DNA of 26,294 bases from contig DASXIW010000128.1 of assembly GCA_036497785.1 (NCBI GenBank), positions 1-26,294 of the forward strand, given 5' to 3'. Made by a program: the position numbers and the translations under genes. Positions 18,287 to 26,049 of this stretch are shown here, one piece after another. The first letter of the stretch is position 1. Each line of letters starts with the position of its first letter. The notes beneath the pieces were generated by a model, which was not told where the DNA came from, searched no databases, and saw only the letters and a program-made list of their open reading frames with translations. Origin of the DNA: DASXIW01 sp036497785 (GTDB lineage Bacteria; Pseudomonadota; Alphaproteobacteria; Acetobacterales; Acetobacteraceae).

Positions 18287-19887
18287 GTCTGGTTTCGGTC
18301 GATGGGCTGACAGTGGCCTTCGGCGAGCGCCAGGTGGTGCGGGACGTCTCGTTCACCCTGGACCGGGGTGAGACGCTGGCATTGGTGGGCGAGAGCGGAT
18401 CGGGCAAGTCGCTCACCGCGCTCTCGTTGTTGCAATTGCTGCCGCCAGGGGGGGTGAGCAGCGGGCGTGTGGTGCTGGACGGTCAATCCGTAATCGGGGC
18501 GCCGCACGATATGCTACGCCGGCTGCGCGGCGGGGTGGCGGGCATGGTGTTCCAGGAGCCGATGACCAGCCTCAACCCTCTCAAGCGCATCGGCTCGCAG
18601 ATCGGCGAGGCCATGGCGCTGCACCGGCGGCTGACAAAGGAGGCAAAGCGGGCCGAGGTGATCGCGCTGCTCGGTGAGGTTGGATTTCCCGATGCCGCGC
18701 AGCGGCTGGACGCCTTCCCGCATCAACTGTCCGGCGGCCAGCGCCAGCGTGTGATGATCGCCATTGCGCTTGCCAACGGCCCCGCCTTGCTCATTGCCGA
18801 CGAACCCACTACGGCGCTGGATGTCACCATCCAGGCGCAGATCCTCAAGCTGCTGGCGGCCGAAAAGGCGGCCCGCGGCCTGGCTTTGCTGCTGATCAGC
18901 CACGATCTGTCGATTGTGCGCCGGTATGCCGACCGCGTCTGCGTGATGAAGAACGGCCAGGTGGTCGAGACGGGACGGTTGGACGCGGTGTTCGCAGCGC
19001 CCGCGCATCCCTATACCCGCATGCTGCTCGCCGCCGAGCCGCGTGGGCGGCCGGCCAAGCTGGCACCCTCCGCCGCCACGCTGATCCAGGCCAACGACGT
19101 GCGCGTGCATTTTCCCATCCGCCGCGGCGTGCTGCGCCGCGTGATCGGCCATGTTCGCGCCGTCGATGGCGTGTCCCTGACGGTTCACGCGGGCGAGACG
19201 GTGGGATTGGTGGGTGAAAGCGGCTCCGGCAAGTCCACCATGGGCTATGCGCTGCTGCGGCTGCAGCAGGCCGAGGGCTGCACGCGTTTCGACGGCCAGG
19301 ATCTGGCGGTGCTGAACAAGCGCAGCCTGCGCAAACTTCGCGCCTCGATGCAGATCGTCTTCCAGGATCCGTTCGGCAGCCTGTCGCCCCGCATGTCGGT
19401 GGCTGAAATCATCGCCGAAGGCCTGTCCGTCCACGCGCCCACCCTGTCGCGCGCCGAACGGGCGGCGCGCGTGCGGGAGGTGCTCGATGAGGTCGGCTTG
19501 CCCGCCGATATCGCCGGCCGCTACCCCCATGAATTCAGCGGTGGCCAGCGCCAGCGCGTTGCCATCGCCCGTGCCATGGTGCTGAAGCCACGCTTCGTGG
19601 TGCTGGACGAGCCCACCAGTGCGCTGGACATGTCCGTGCAGGCCCAGATCATCGAGTTGCTGCGCCGCCTGCAGCGCGACCACGACCTCGGCTATCTGTT
19701 CATCAGCCACGATCTGAAAGTGGTCCGTGCCCTGGCGCATCGCATCATCGTCATGCGCAACGGCAAGGTGGTGGAGGAAGGGACGGCCGATGCGATGTTC
19801 GAGTCGCCGTCTCACGACTATACGCGGGCACTGATGGCGGCGGCGTTCAGCCTTGAAGCGGATGAGACCGGGGTGGTCCAGGGCTGA
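18283..19887 (+). CDS. yejF: peptide ABC transporter ATP-binding protein YejF (two fused ATPase domains)
   Basis: This is a 534-residue fusion of two ABC ATPase domains that powers YejBE. Domain 1 has Walker A 36-43 (GESGSGKS), signature LSGGQ 149-153, Walker B with glutamate (LLIADE, 169-174) and H-loop 207. Domain 2 has Walker A 311-318, signature FSGGQ 418-422, Walker B (VVLDE, 439-443) and H-loop 476. All catalytic residues are present in both halves. Unlike the DppD/DppF pair at the window start, it lacks the C-terminal four-cysteine sets. It ends the yej operon, 18 bases before a convergent gene. Confidence 0.95.
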   Translation: MSLVSVDGLTVAFGERQVVRDVSFTLDRGETLALVGESGSGKSLTALSLLQLLPPGGVSSGRVVLDGQSVIGAPHDMLRRLRGGVAGMVFQEPMTSLNPLKRIGSQIGEAMALHRRLTKEAKRAEVIALLGEVGFPDAAQRLDAFPHQLSGGQRQRVMIAIALANGPALLIADEPTTALDVTIQAQILKLLAAEKAARGLALLLISHDLSIVRRYADRVCVMKNGQVVETGRLDAVFAAPAHPYTRMLLAAEPRGRPAKLAPSAATLIQANDVRVHFPIRRGVLRRVIGHVRAVDGVSLTVHAGETVGLVGESGSGKSTMGYALLRLQQAEGCTRFDGQDLAVLNKRSLRKLRASMQIVFQDPFGSLSPRMSVAEIIAEGLSVHAPTLSRAERAARVREVLDEVGLPADIAGRYPHEFSGGQRQRVAIARAMVLKPRFVVLDEPTSALDMSVQAQIIELLRRLQRDHDLGYLFISHDLKVVRALAHRIIVMRNGKVVEEGTADAMFESPSHDYTRALMAAAFSLEADETGVVQG

Positions 19888-19905
19888 GCGCCCTTCTGTT
19901 ACCTC

Positions 19906-20892
19906 TCAGGCCGCGCGCGCCGCTTTTTTCTTCGGCACGAAACGCAGCGCGAAGCGCACCAGACTGGGCATGGTCGTCGGCCGCAGCAGGCGCCGGTCGT
20001 AGCCCGCGAACCGGCGGTCGTTCTCGGACAGGCAGATGGCCATCAGTTCGGGCACGCTGATATCGACGTCACTGACCGCCTTGCTGCCGGTGACGGTGAA
20101 GTTGTTGTCCTGTGCCTGTTGTTTCTTGCCGCTGTCGTCCACGCCGCGGGCGATGCCGACGCGTTCCCAGCCGAGGAAGATCCAGACGGCGATCACTCGC
20201 AGCTCGAACCACGGGCGCCGCCACCAGGGCATGTTGCGGCGATGCCAGGCCAGCCAGTTTGCGTACAGCAGGATGTGGCGGCATTCCTCCTGGATCACCG
20301 GCTCGAACGTGTCGACCAGTTCGGGCGGGAAGAAGGCGGAGCGTTTGGCCAGTTCGAACAGACCGAAGGCGAAGAAGCTGTCGATGCATTCGCTGTAGCC
20401 GGTGACCAGATAGGCCCATTCGGTGTCGCGCGGCTCGATATATTCCGGCTCGGGCTCTAGCTTGATGCCATAGGCTTCGACCAGATTGGACAGCACCATT
20501 TTGTGCCGCCCCTCCTCCCAGCCGTTCAGCTCGATCGCATCATGCCAGGCGCGGTCGGCGAGGCTGTGGGCGTAGGAGAGCATGCGCAGGCGGGCCTTGC
20601 CCTCGGTTTGGACCGCGATGTCCCAGATCGGCAGGCTTACCAGCCGGTCGCGTGCCGCGTCGTCCAGCTTCGGCCAGTCGATGATGGAGGGCTTGTACGG
20701 ATTGAACGTGTCGCGGAACATCCGCGCGGCCGCCTGCTTGTGGCTCTCGCTGCCAATGTGCAGCGGGCCGGCGGTGTCTGCCGTCCAGTGCCGGGCGGTA
20801 CGGTCGGCTTCGGCGATTACGGCGGGATCGCGGCCATCCAGGCCCGCGAATTGCAGGCCGCCTGGCGGGGATTGCAGGTCTGTTTCGCTCAA
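19906..20892 (-). CDS. ferritin-like diiron-fold protein of unknown function
   Basis: I do not recognise a characterised family. The 328-residue protein (from a TTG at 20892) carries two ExxH motifs, E127-xx-H130 (EEGRH) and E203-xx-H206 (EECRH), each preceded by a helix glutamate: E97, 30 residues before the first, and E168, 35 residues before the second. That is the ligand pattern of ferritin-like four-helix diiron proteins. Residues 228-248 (WFELRVIAVWIFLGW and after) are hydrophobic and may touch the membrane. The C-terminus is basic. The frame is open to an ATG at 21102, but that extension is read from an A/T-rich hairpin element and is probably not protein. The TTG has only a weak ribosome site, so the start is unsure. 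An oxidase, oxygenase or iron-binding role is inference. Confidence 0.75.
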   Translation of the reverse strand: MSETDLQSPPGGLQFAGLDGRDPAVIAEADRTARHWTADTAGPLHIGSESHKQAAARMFRDTFNPYKPSIIDWPKLDDAARDRLVSLPIWDIAVQTEGKARLRMLSYAHSLADRAWHDAIELNGWEEGRHKMVLSNLVEAYGIKLEPEPEYIEPRDTEWAYLVTGYSECIDSFFAFGLFELAKRSAFFPPELVDTFEPVIQEECRHILLYANWLAWHRRNMPWWRRPWFELRVIAVWIFLGWERVGIARGVDDSGKKQQAQDNNFTVTGSKAVSDVDISVPELMAICLSENDRRFAGYDRRLLRPTTMPSLVRFALRFVPKKKAARAA

Positions 20893-21030
20893 GGCTCGAT
20901 TCCGCTTGCCGCGCGCCGCCGGGAAGTCGGCGGCGCCCCCGTAACATAGGTTTGCCCCACGCCCCTGCAACTTCAACAGGATCGTTGCAGCCACGCGAAT
21001 GGCGCGGAGGGGCAGTGCGTCAATCGGATA

Positions 21031-21110
21031 AGAGTTTTCTGCTTCTTTTTTGCGAAAAAAAGCTCTTGAAGATTCTTGTTCTTTTTTGAAAAAAAGAACC
21101 AAAAACTTCT
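21031..21110. repeat. A/T-rich double-hairpin intergenic element
   Basis: An 80-base A/T-rich island in GC-rich DNA holds two hairpins. The first, 21041-21063, pairs GCTT-c-TTTT with AAAA-a-AAGC. The second, 21078-21099, pairs GTTCTTTTT with AAAAAGAAC around TGAA. The flanks (AGAGTTTT and AAAAACTTCT) are also roughly inverted. It follows the DUF488 stop at 21132 on the minus strand and precedes the ferritin-like gene, so it could end transcription. I recall similar elements between genes of Acetobacteraceae, which also yield false ORFs with FFKKE peptides; I could not check this. Confidence 0.55.
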
Positions 21111-21131
21111 ATCCGCTTTGCCTCAGGCCAC

Positions 21132-21596
21132 TCAGGGGGCTTCGGCTTGCAGATGCGTGATGTCCTGGCCGGTGGCGTCGCAGATCAGGCGGGCGACGAT
21201 GCTGCGGTGGCATTGCGTGTGGTCGCGTTCGAAGCACAACAGGCAGGCGCGGTCTTCGGCGGCGATGGCAGTGGCGCGGGCTAGGTCGGCCTGGGCTTCC
21301 AGCGTCTGCATATGGGCCACGAAGACGCGATGGAGGGTGGCGAGGTCACCTTTGCGTGCGGCGTCGCGGCCTGGTTTGGGCGTACCGAGGCTGCGCAGAT
21401 GGGTGTAACGCAGACCCGCTTCCGCCATGGCGGCGGCGAGCAGGTTTTTCGAGAAGCCGGGCTTGCGCGATTGCGGAATGGCGCGGACGTCCACGAGATG
21501 GGTCGCCCCGGCCCGCTTGAGCGCATCGACGACATGGCCGATGACGGTTCCTTCGTAGCCGATGGTCAGGATGTCCGGTTGCGTGGCCTGTTTCAT
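21132..21596 (-). CDS. DUF488 family protein
   Basis: This is a 154-residue cytoplasmic protein of the DUF488 family, whose function is not established. It has the family marks: TIGYEG near the start (12-17 of the GTG-started form), LVDVRAIPQSRKPGFSK (35-51), a central YTHLRSLGTPK (65-75), and LLCFERDHTQCHR (120-132), where two cysteines and a histidine cluster. Some members have been suggested to act on nucleic acids or small electrophiles, without proof. An ATG at 21596 and a GTG at 21599 are both possible starts; neither has a clear ribosome site. The neighbours (lipoprotein, nudC) give no firm hint. Confidence 0.85.
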   Translation of the reverse strand: MKQATQPDILTIGYEGTVIGHVVDALKRAGATHLVDVRAIPQSRKPGFSKNLLAAAMAEAGLRYTHLRSLGTPKPGRDAARKGDLATLHRVFVAHMQTLEAQADLARATAIAAEDRACLLCFERDHTQCHRSIVARLICDATGQDITHLQAEAP

Positions 21597-21626
21597 CACC
21601 TGGGCGCCGTTACCCGAACCCGGGCG

Positions 21627-21920
21627 TCAATATTGCTGAAGTCTCTGCACGCCGCCCGGGGGCGAAACGCCGCGGGTGCGCAGGCACTCCGTCATTTTCT
21701 GGCGTTTGAGGGCGGCCGCCCCGCCATCGGCGACGTCGTAGCCAGGCCCTCTCACCTTCGCCCACAGATCTCGATTCTCGGCGGCCTTCACGGTCGGGTC
21801 CTGTTCCACGGTGCTCTCGCATTGTCCTTCGGGCGTGTCCAGCGCCGGTCCGGAGCAGCCGGTCAGGCCCAGCGGGACGAGCCATCCGGCCACCAGCAAT
21901 ATCCTGCGAAAACGGTTCAT
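21627..21920 (-). CDS. small lipoprotein of unknown function, coupled to nudC
   Basis: This is a 97-residue protein not recognised beyond its export signal. A lipoprotein signal peptide is clear: basic start (MNRFRR), hydrophobic core 7-19, lipobox LTGC with lipidated Cys at 22. The mature part has two more cysteines (C34 and C79), which could pair in the periplasm, and an amphipathic stretch around 66-80. Its ATG overlaps the nudC stop by four bases (ATGA), so it is translated with nudC. The same frame is open far upstream (to 23291), but that part is the antisense shadow of nudC. Confidence 0.75.
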   Translation of the reverse strand: MNRFRRILLVAGWLVPLGLTGCSGPALDTPEGQCESTVEQDPTVKAAENRDLWAKVRGPGYDVADGGAAALKRQKMTECLRTRGVSPPGGVQRLQQY

Positions 21921-22858
21921 GTCGCTGCCATCCAGTCCTCGATCAGCCGGCGCGCGATGCTGTCCAGCCGGGGCAGGCTGAAGCCGTGGCGGTCGGCGTT
22001 GCGGAGCTGGTCGCGGCTGAACCAGCGGGCATCGACGATCTCGTTCTGGTCGATGGTGATCTCTTTGGTCAAGGCGCGGGCATAGAAGCCCAGCATGATC
22101 GAGGCGGGGAAAGGCCAGGGTTGGCTGGAATGATACTGCACACCGGCCACGCGCACGCCAACTTCTTCGAAAACCTCGCGTGCGACGGCTTCCTCCAGGC
22201 TTTCGCCGGGCTCCACGAAGCCGGCCAGGGTGGAGTACATGGTCGTGTTCGGGAAACGGGCGGAATGGCCGAGCAGCACGCGGTCCCCATCGGCGACCAG
22301 CATGATCACGGCCGGGTCGGTGCGCGGGAAATGCTGGGTGTCGCAGACCGAGCACAGCATCACGTGGCCGGCGCAGCGCGGCACGCAGGCGCCACCGCAC
22401 ACGCCGCAGAAGCGATGCCGGCTGCGCCAGTGCATCAGGCCGCGCGCATGGGCCAGCACCGGAGCGTCCTGCGCGGACAGCGCGCCGGCCACCGCCCGCA
22501 GATCGGCGAACTCGCCCATGTCGGGCGGCAACAGCGGAAGCGGGTCCTCGGCGCTGCTGATGTCCACGGCGAACACCGGAACCTCGTCTTTCAGGCCCAG
22601 GAACGCCCAGGGCGCCTCCTCGGTGCCTTCGGCCATGCGCAGGGCGGCACCACCCGCCTCTCCGGTCAGAAACACCGCCTCCGGCTTGCCCTCGGCCATG
22701 CCGCGCATCAGGCTGCGGCTGCGCCAGACTGGGGCGAACAGCGTGTCCGGGTTTGCCAGGGCGGCGGCGATCCAGCCCTCGTCCGTACGCTTCTCGGCGG
22801 CGCGGTCGAGGGGGCTGCCGGTATAGATGTTCGGTCGGCTGGCAAGAATCAGGGTCAC
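21917..22858 (-). CDS. nudC: NAD(H) pyrophosphatase / NAD-RNA decapping Nudix hydrolase
   Basis: This enzyme hydrolyses NADH to NMNH and AMP and, in E. coli, removes NAD caps from RNA. The 313-residue protein has a poorly conserved N-terminal domain, a zinc ribbon with C151, C154, C169 and C172, and the Nudix box at 213-235 (GFVEPGES, then REVFEEVGV). The NADH-specific motif SQPWPFPASIM follows at 245-255. The start is a GTG at 22858. The downstream lipoprotein gene overlaps its stop, and the SRP RNA gene lies on the other strand 175 bases upstream. Confidence 0.96.
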   Translation of the reverse strand: MTLILASRPNIYTGSPLDRAAEKRTDEGWIAAALANPDTLFAPVWRSRSLMRGMAEGKPEAVFLTGEAGGAALRMAEGTEEAPWAFLGLKDEVPVFAVDISSAEDPLPLLPPDMGEFADLRAVAGALSAQDAPVLAHARGLMHWRSRHRFCGVCGGACVPRCAGHVMLCSVCDTQHFPRTDPAVIMLVADGDRVLLGHSARFPNTTMYSTLAGFVEPGESLEEAVAREVFEEVGVRVAGVQYHSSQPWPFPASIMLGFYARALTKEITIDQNEIVDARWFSRDQLRNADRHGFSLPRLDSIARRLIEDWMAAT

Positions 22859-22998
22859 GAGGCGGTCCCGCGGCAGGAGAAGGGCCGGCGGACCCTGCCA
22901 TGTGCGGCCGGGCAGGGCAATCGGCGGCGAACCGTCCCGCCTGGAACTGGCGATTTACCGGGGGACGGCCAGGGGCTGGTCGCGCCCCGTGTCTGTTC

Positions 22999-23027
22999 TT
23001 GCCACGTGTCGCGGGATCGACGATATC
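22999..23027 (+). promoter_or_regulatory. candidate promoter of the SRP RNA gene
   Basis: TTGCCA (22999-23004, five of six consensus bases) and GATATC (23022-23027) are 17 bases apart. The -10 box ends 6 bases before the 5' end of the RNA at 23034, the right distance for transcription start. Found by eye. Confidence 0.5.
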
Positions 23028-23033
23028 TAGAGC

Positions 23034-23130
23034 GGGAGGTCGGCGGCGGACGGGCGCCTCGCCAACCCGGTCAGGTCCGGAAGGAAGCAGCCGCAACGAG
23101 TTTCCGCTCGGGTCGTTCGTTCGGCCTCCC
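23034..23130 (+). ncRNA. ffs: signal recognition particle RNA (4.5S type)
   Basis: This is a 97-base small SRP RNA that, with Ffh, targets membrane proteins co-translationally. The diagnostic core GTCCGGAAGGAAGCAGCC is at 23075-23092, with the GGAA tetraloop at 23079-23082. The ends pair over nine positions (GGGAGGTCG with CGGCCTCCC, one G-T wobble), which defines both boundaries. It lies directly before dnaX, a common alphaproteobacterial arrangement, and rules out the long dnaX frame that would begin at 22753. Confidence 0.93.
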
Positions 23131-23184
23131 ACCGTTGCAACCCGGCCGCCTCGCGTCAGGCGTAGCCCTTTCGCGGCGCCGCAC

Positions 23185-25059
23185 ATGTCCGGCTTGTTCG
23201 AGGAAGACCAGAAGCTGCCTGATCCCGAGCCCGCCGGCCCGGGACTGTTTGGCGATGCGCCGGAGCCTACCCCGGCCGAGCCCGCGACCACGCCCTATCG
23301 GGTGCTGGCGCGCAAATACCGCCCAACCCATTTCGGCGACCTGATCGGGCAGGAGGCGATGGTGCGCACCCTGCGCAACGCCTTCGCCATGGGCCGGGTG
23401 GCGCATGCCTTCATGCTGACCGGCGTGCGCGGTGTGGGCAAGACCACCACCGCCCGCATCATCGCCCGCGCGCTGAACTGCACCGGACCGGGCGGCCAGG
23501 GCGGGCCGACGGCGGACCCTTGCGGCGTGTGCCCGAACTGCATGGCGATCCTGGCCGACCGCCACCCCGACGTGCAGGAAATGGACGCCGCCAGCCGGAC
23601 CGGCGTGGAGGATGTGCGCGAGATCATCGAGGCGACACGATTCCGCCCGATGCAGGCGCGCGCCAAGGTGTTCATCATCGACGAAGTCCACATGCTCAGC
23701 CGCAACGCGTTCAACGCGCTGCTGAAGACGCTGGAGGAACCGCCGCCGCACGTGAAGTTCATCTTCGCCACCACCGAAATCCGCAAGGTTCCGGTAACGG
23801 TGCTGTCGCGCTGCCAGCGCTTCGACCTGCGCCGCATTTCGGTGTCGGAACTGTCCAGCCTGTTCGCGCGCTTCGCCACGCTGGAAGGCGTCGGGATCGC
23901 GCCGGAGGCGCTGACCTTGATCGCCCGCGCGGCCGACGGCTCCGCCCGGGATGGGCTGTCCCTCCTGGATCAAGCCATCGCCCAGAGCGAACCGGGCCAG
24001 GCGATCGGCGCGGAGGCGGTTTCCGACATGCTCGGCCTGTCCGATCGCGGGGCGGTGTTCGACCTGTTTGACGCGGTGATGGGCGGCAGGCCGGCCGATG
24101 CGTTGGCGATCACCGATCGCGCCCATGAGCGGGGGGCGGATCTGGGCGTGATGCTGCAGGATCTGCTGGATCTGGTGCACACGCTGACGCGGCTGAAATC
24201 CGTGCCGTACCTGCGCGATGCGGCCGAGTTGCCTGAGGCCGAGCGGACACGGGGTGTGGCCATGGCCGGCAGCCTGTCCATGGCCGCCCTGGGCCGCGCC
24301 TGGCAGATGCTGCTGAAGGGCATAGCCGAGGTGGAGGCCGCGCCGGATCGCCGGGCGGCGGCCGAAATGATCCTGATCCGGCTGTGCTACGTGGCGGATC
24401 TGCCGCCGCCGGGTGATCTGGTGCGCCGGCTGACCGAGAACCCGCCCGCCGGCGGCGCCGCACCTTCCCAACCCCCTTCGGGCGGTAACGGCACGCGGGC
24501 CGTCGGCAACGGCGTGCCGGTCCAGATGGGCGAGTCCGCGCCGGCCAATGCGCCACGCCTGTCCAGCTATCGCGATGTGGCGGCTCTGGTGGCCACGCAA
24601 CGCGATCCGCAACTGCATGGCCATCTGCTGCATTCGGTGCATCTGGTGCGGTTCGCGCCACCGGTCATCGAGATGCGCCAGCAACCCGACGCGCCGCGCG
24701 ACCTGGCCGCACGCCTGGCTGCCATTCTGCAGGAGACGACGGGCACGCGCTGGACCATCGCCCTGTCTGCCGCGCAGGGCGAGCCGACGCTGGCCGAGCA
24801 GGGCATGGCCGCCGACAATGCCCGCCGCAGCGTGGCCGCCGAACATCCGCTGGTGCGGGCGATACTGGAGACCTTTCCGGGCGCGCGCATCGATGCGGTG
24901 CACGACCCGAACACTGACGCTTACGGCCTGCCCATGCAGCCCGTGCTGGCCGGCGAAGCCGACCGCAGCGCCAGCAGCGATCCGGACATGCCCGAATTTG
25001 CCCCGATCGACGCCGACTATATCGATGACCCATCCGAATACTGGGAGACCCAGCCATGA
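23185..25059 (+). CDS. dnaX: DNA polymerase III subunit tau/gamma
   Basis: This is the clamp-loader ATPase and organiser of the replicase, 624 residues. After a 37-residue acidic/proline leader, the AAA+ core has YRVLARKYRP (38-47), Walker A GVRGVGKT (80-87), zinc cysteines 99, 113, 116 and 119, Walker B DEVH (166-169) and the SRC motif at 208-210. Domain III and a Pro/Gly-rich hinge (about 420-450) are followed by a C-terminal tau-like region. The ATG at 23185 is chosen because the frame upstream crosses the SRP RNA gene. A possible frameshift site is at codons 430-431 (see separate entry). The stop overlaps ybaB by ATGA. Confidence 0.96.
   Translation: MSGLFEEDQKLPDPEPAGPGLFGDAPEPTPAEPATTPYRVLARKYRPTHFGDLIGQEAMVRTLRNAFAMGRVAHAFMLTGVRGVGKTTTARIIARALNCTGPGGQGGPTADPCGVCPNCMAILADRHPDVQEMDAASRTGVEDVREIIEATRFRPMQARAKVFIIDEVHMLSRNAFNALLKTLEEPPPHVKFIFATTEIRKVPVTVLSRCQRFDLRRISVSELSSLFARFATLEGVGIAPEALTLIARAADGSARDGLSLLDQAIAQSEPGQAIGAEAVSDMLGLSDRGAVFDLFDAVMGGRPADALAITDRAHERGADLGVMLQDLLDLVHTLTRLKSVPYLRDAAELPEAERTRGVAMAGSLSMAALGRAWQMLLKGIAEVEAAPDRRAAAEMILIRLCYVADLPPPGDLVRRLTENPPAGGAAPSQPPSGGNGTRAVGNGVPVQMGESAPANAPRLSSYRDVAALVATQRDPQLHGHLLHSVHLVRFAPPVIEMRQQPDAPRDLAARLAAILQETTGTRWTIALSAAQGEPTLAEQGMAADNARRSVAAEHPLVRAILETFPGARIDAVHDPNTDAYGLPMQPVLAGEADRSASSDPDMPEFAPIDADYIDDPSEYWETQP
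24472..24519 (+). promoter_or_regulatory. possible -1 frameshift site and hairpin within dnaX
   Basis: Codons 430-431 read CCC CCT, a run of five C. A -1 slip here would add about four residues (P-F-G-R) and stop at TAA 24486-24488, giving about 434 residues, close to the 431-residue gamma of E. coli. Directly after the TAA, CGGCACGC (24489-24496) and GCGTGCCG (24512-24519) form a perfect 8-bp stem. The slip site is not a canonical heptamer, so frameshifting is a guess. Confidence 0.3.
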
Positions 25060-25379
25060 AGAATATCGCCGGCCTGATGAAGCAGGCTTCCCAGATGCAG
25101 AAGAAGATGGAGGACATGCAGGCCGCCCTTGAGGCGGTGACGATGGAAGGCAGCGCCGGCGCCGGCATGGTCGCTGTGACGCTGAGCGGCAAGGGCGAGC
25201 TGAAATCCGTCCGCGTCGATCCCAAGCTGGCGGATCCGGCAGAAATGGAGATGCTGCAGGACCTGCTGGTGGCGGCCCACGCCGATGCCAAGCGCAAGAT
25301 CGACGCGCATGCCGCCGAGGAGATGCAGAAGGTGACCGGCGGGCTGAACCTGCCCGCCGGCATGAAGCTGCCCTTCTAG
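25056..25379 (+). CDS. ybaB: YbaB/EbfC family nucleoid-associated protein
   Basis: This is a 107-residue DNA-binding protein that forms dimers with a tweezer-like shape and is usually found between dnaX and recR, as here. The family marks are the N-terminal helix rich in Met/Gln/Lys (LMKQASQMQKKMEDMQ), the central strand GMVAVTLSGKGELKSVRVDP, and a final helix ending in GGLNLPAGMKLPF. Length is normal. Its ATG overlaps the dnaX stop, and recR starts 19 bases after its end, so dnaX, ybaB and recR form one operon. Confidence 0.96.
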   Translation: MKNIAGLMKQASQMQKKMEDMQAALEAVTMEGSAGAGMVAVTLSGKGELKSVRVDPKLADPAEMEMLQDLLVAAHADAKRKIDAHAAEEMQKVTGGLNLPAGMKLPF

Positions 25380-25398
25380 GCCAGGCGGTATCGCTCTG

Positions 25399-25992
25399 AT
25401 GGGCGGGCCCGAGATCGAACGGCTGATCGGCCTTCTCGCGGCCCTGCCCGGTTTCGGCCCGCGCAGCGCGCGGCGCGCCGCTCTGCGACTTTTGCAACAG
25501 CCGCAGACCCGCATCCTGCCTTTGGCGACCGCCTTGATGGAGGCGGCGCGCAGCGTGAAATCCTGCAGCCTGTGCGGCAATCTCGACAGCCAGGACCCTT
25601 GCGCCATCTGCGCGGATCCGCACCGCGACCGTGGCCTGATTTGCGTGGTGGAGGGCGTCGGCGATTTGTGGGCACTGGAACGCGCCCATGTGCATCGGGG
25701 GCTATACCACGTGCTTGGCGGCACGCTTTCGGCGCTGGCGGGCACGGGGCCGGAAGATCTGAACCTTGAGCCCTTGCTGACGCGGGTGCGCGAAGGCGGC
25801 GTCACGGAAGTGATCCTGGCCCTGGGCGCCACCGTGGATGGTGCAACGACGACCCATTGGCTGACGGAGAAACTGATGCCGCTGGGGGTGACTGTGAGCC
25901 GTGTCGGCCAGGGCGTGCCGATGGGTGGGGCGCTGGATGTGCTGGATGACGGGACGTTGGCGGCGGCGTTGCGGGCACGCCGGCCTTACTGA
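25399..25992 (+). CDS. recR: recombination mediator RecR
   Basis: RecR works with RecO (and RecF) to load RecA on gapped DNA. The 197-residue protein has the N-terminal helix-hairpin-helix (about 6-35, LPGFGPRSARRAALRLLQ), a zinc finger with C56, C59, C68 and C71, and a Toprim domain from about 79 (ICVVEGVGDLWALE) to 176. The C-terminal segment with GVPMGGALDVLDDGTLAAAL is typical. It has full family length and is the last gene of the dnaX operon; the next gene is convergent, 57 bases away. Confidence 0.97.
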   Translation: MGGPEIERLIGLLAALPGFGPRSARRAALRLLQQPQTRILPLATALMEAARSVKSCSLCGNLDSQDPCAICADPHRDRGLICVVEGVGDLWALERAHVHRGLYHVLGGTLSALAGTGPEDLNLEPLLTRVREGGVTEVILALGATVDGATTTHWLTEKLMPLGVTVSRVGQGVPMGGALDVLDDGTLAAALRARRPY

Positions 25993-26049
25993 TCCGCCAT
26001 CTTCCCCGGCATCGTGGCAGCGACACCCGCCGTGGCCCCTGGGGCGACG

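Noticed and set aside
20893..21102. 70-residue N-terminal extension of the ferritin-like protein
   Set aside because: Its first part is translated from the A/T-rich hairpin element and has low-complexity Lys/Phe sequence; similarity to a folded protein starts after residue 70.
22753..23184. 144-residue N-terminal extension of DnaX
   Set aside because: It reads through the SRP RNA gene and its promoter; conserved DnaX sequence begins only after the ATG at 23185.
21921..23291. Long minus-strand frame upstream of the small lipoprotein
   Set aside because: It is the out-of-frame shadow of nudC and of the SRP RNA region, rich in Arg/Pro with no domain; only the last 97 residues look like a protein.
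23071..25695. 874-residue minus-strand frame opposite dnaX, ybaB and recR
   Set aside because: It lies antisense to three well-supported genes and has the Arg/His/Gln-rich composition typical of GC-rich antisense frames.
26035..26045. Inverted repeat GCCCC-T-GGGGC between recR and the convergent kinase
   Set aside because: The loop would be one base, so the usable stem is too short for a terminator.
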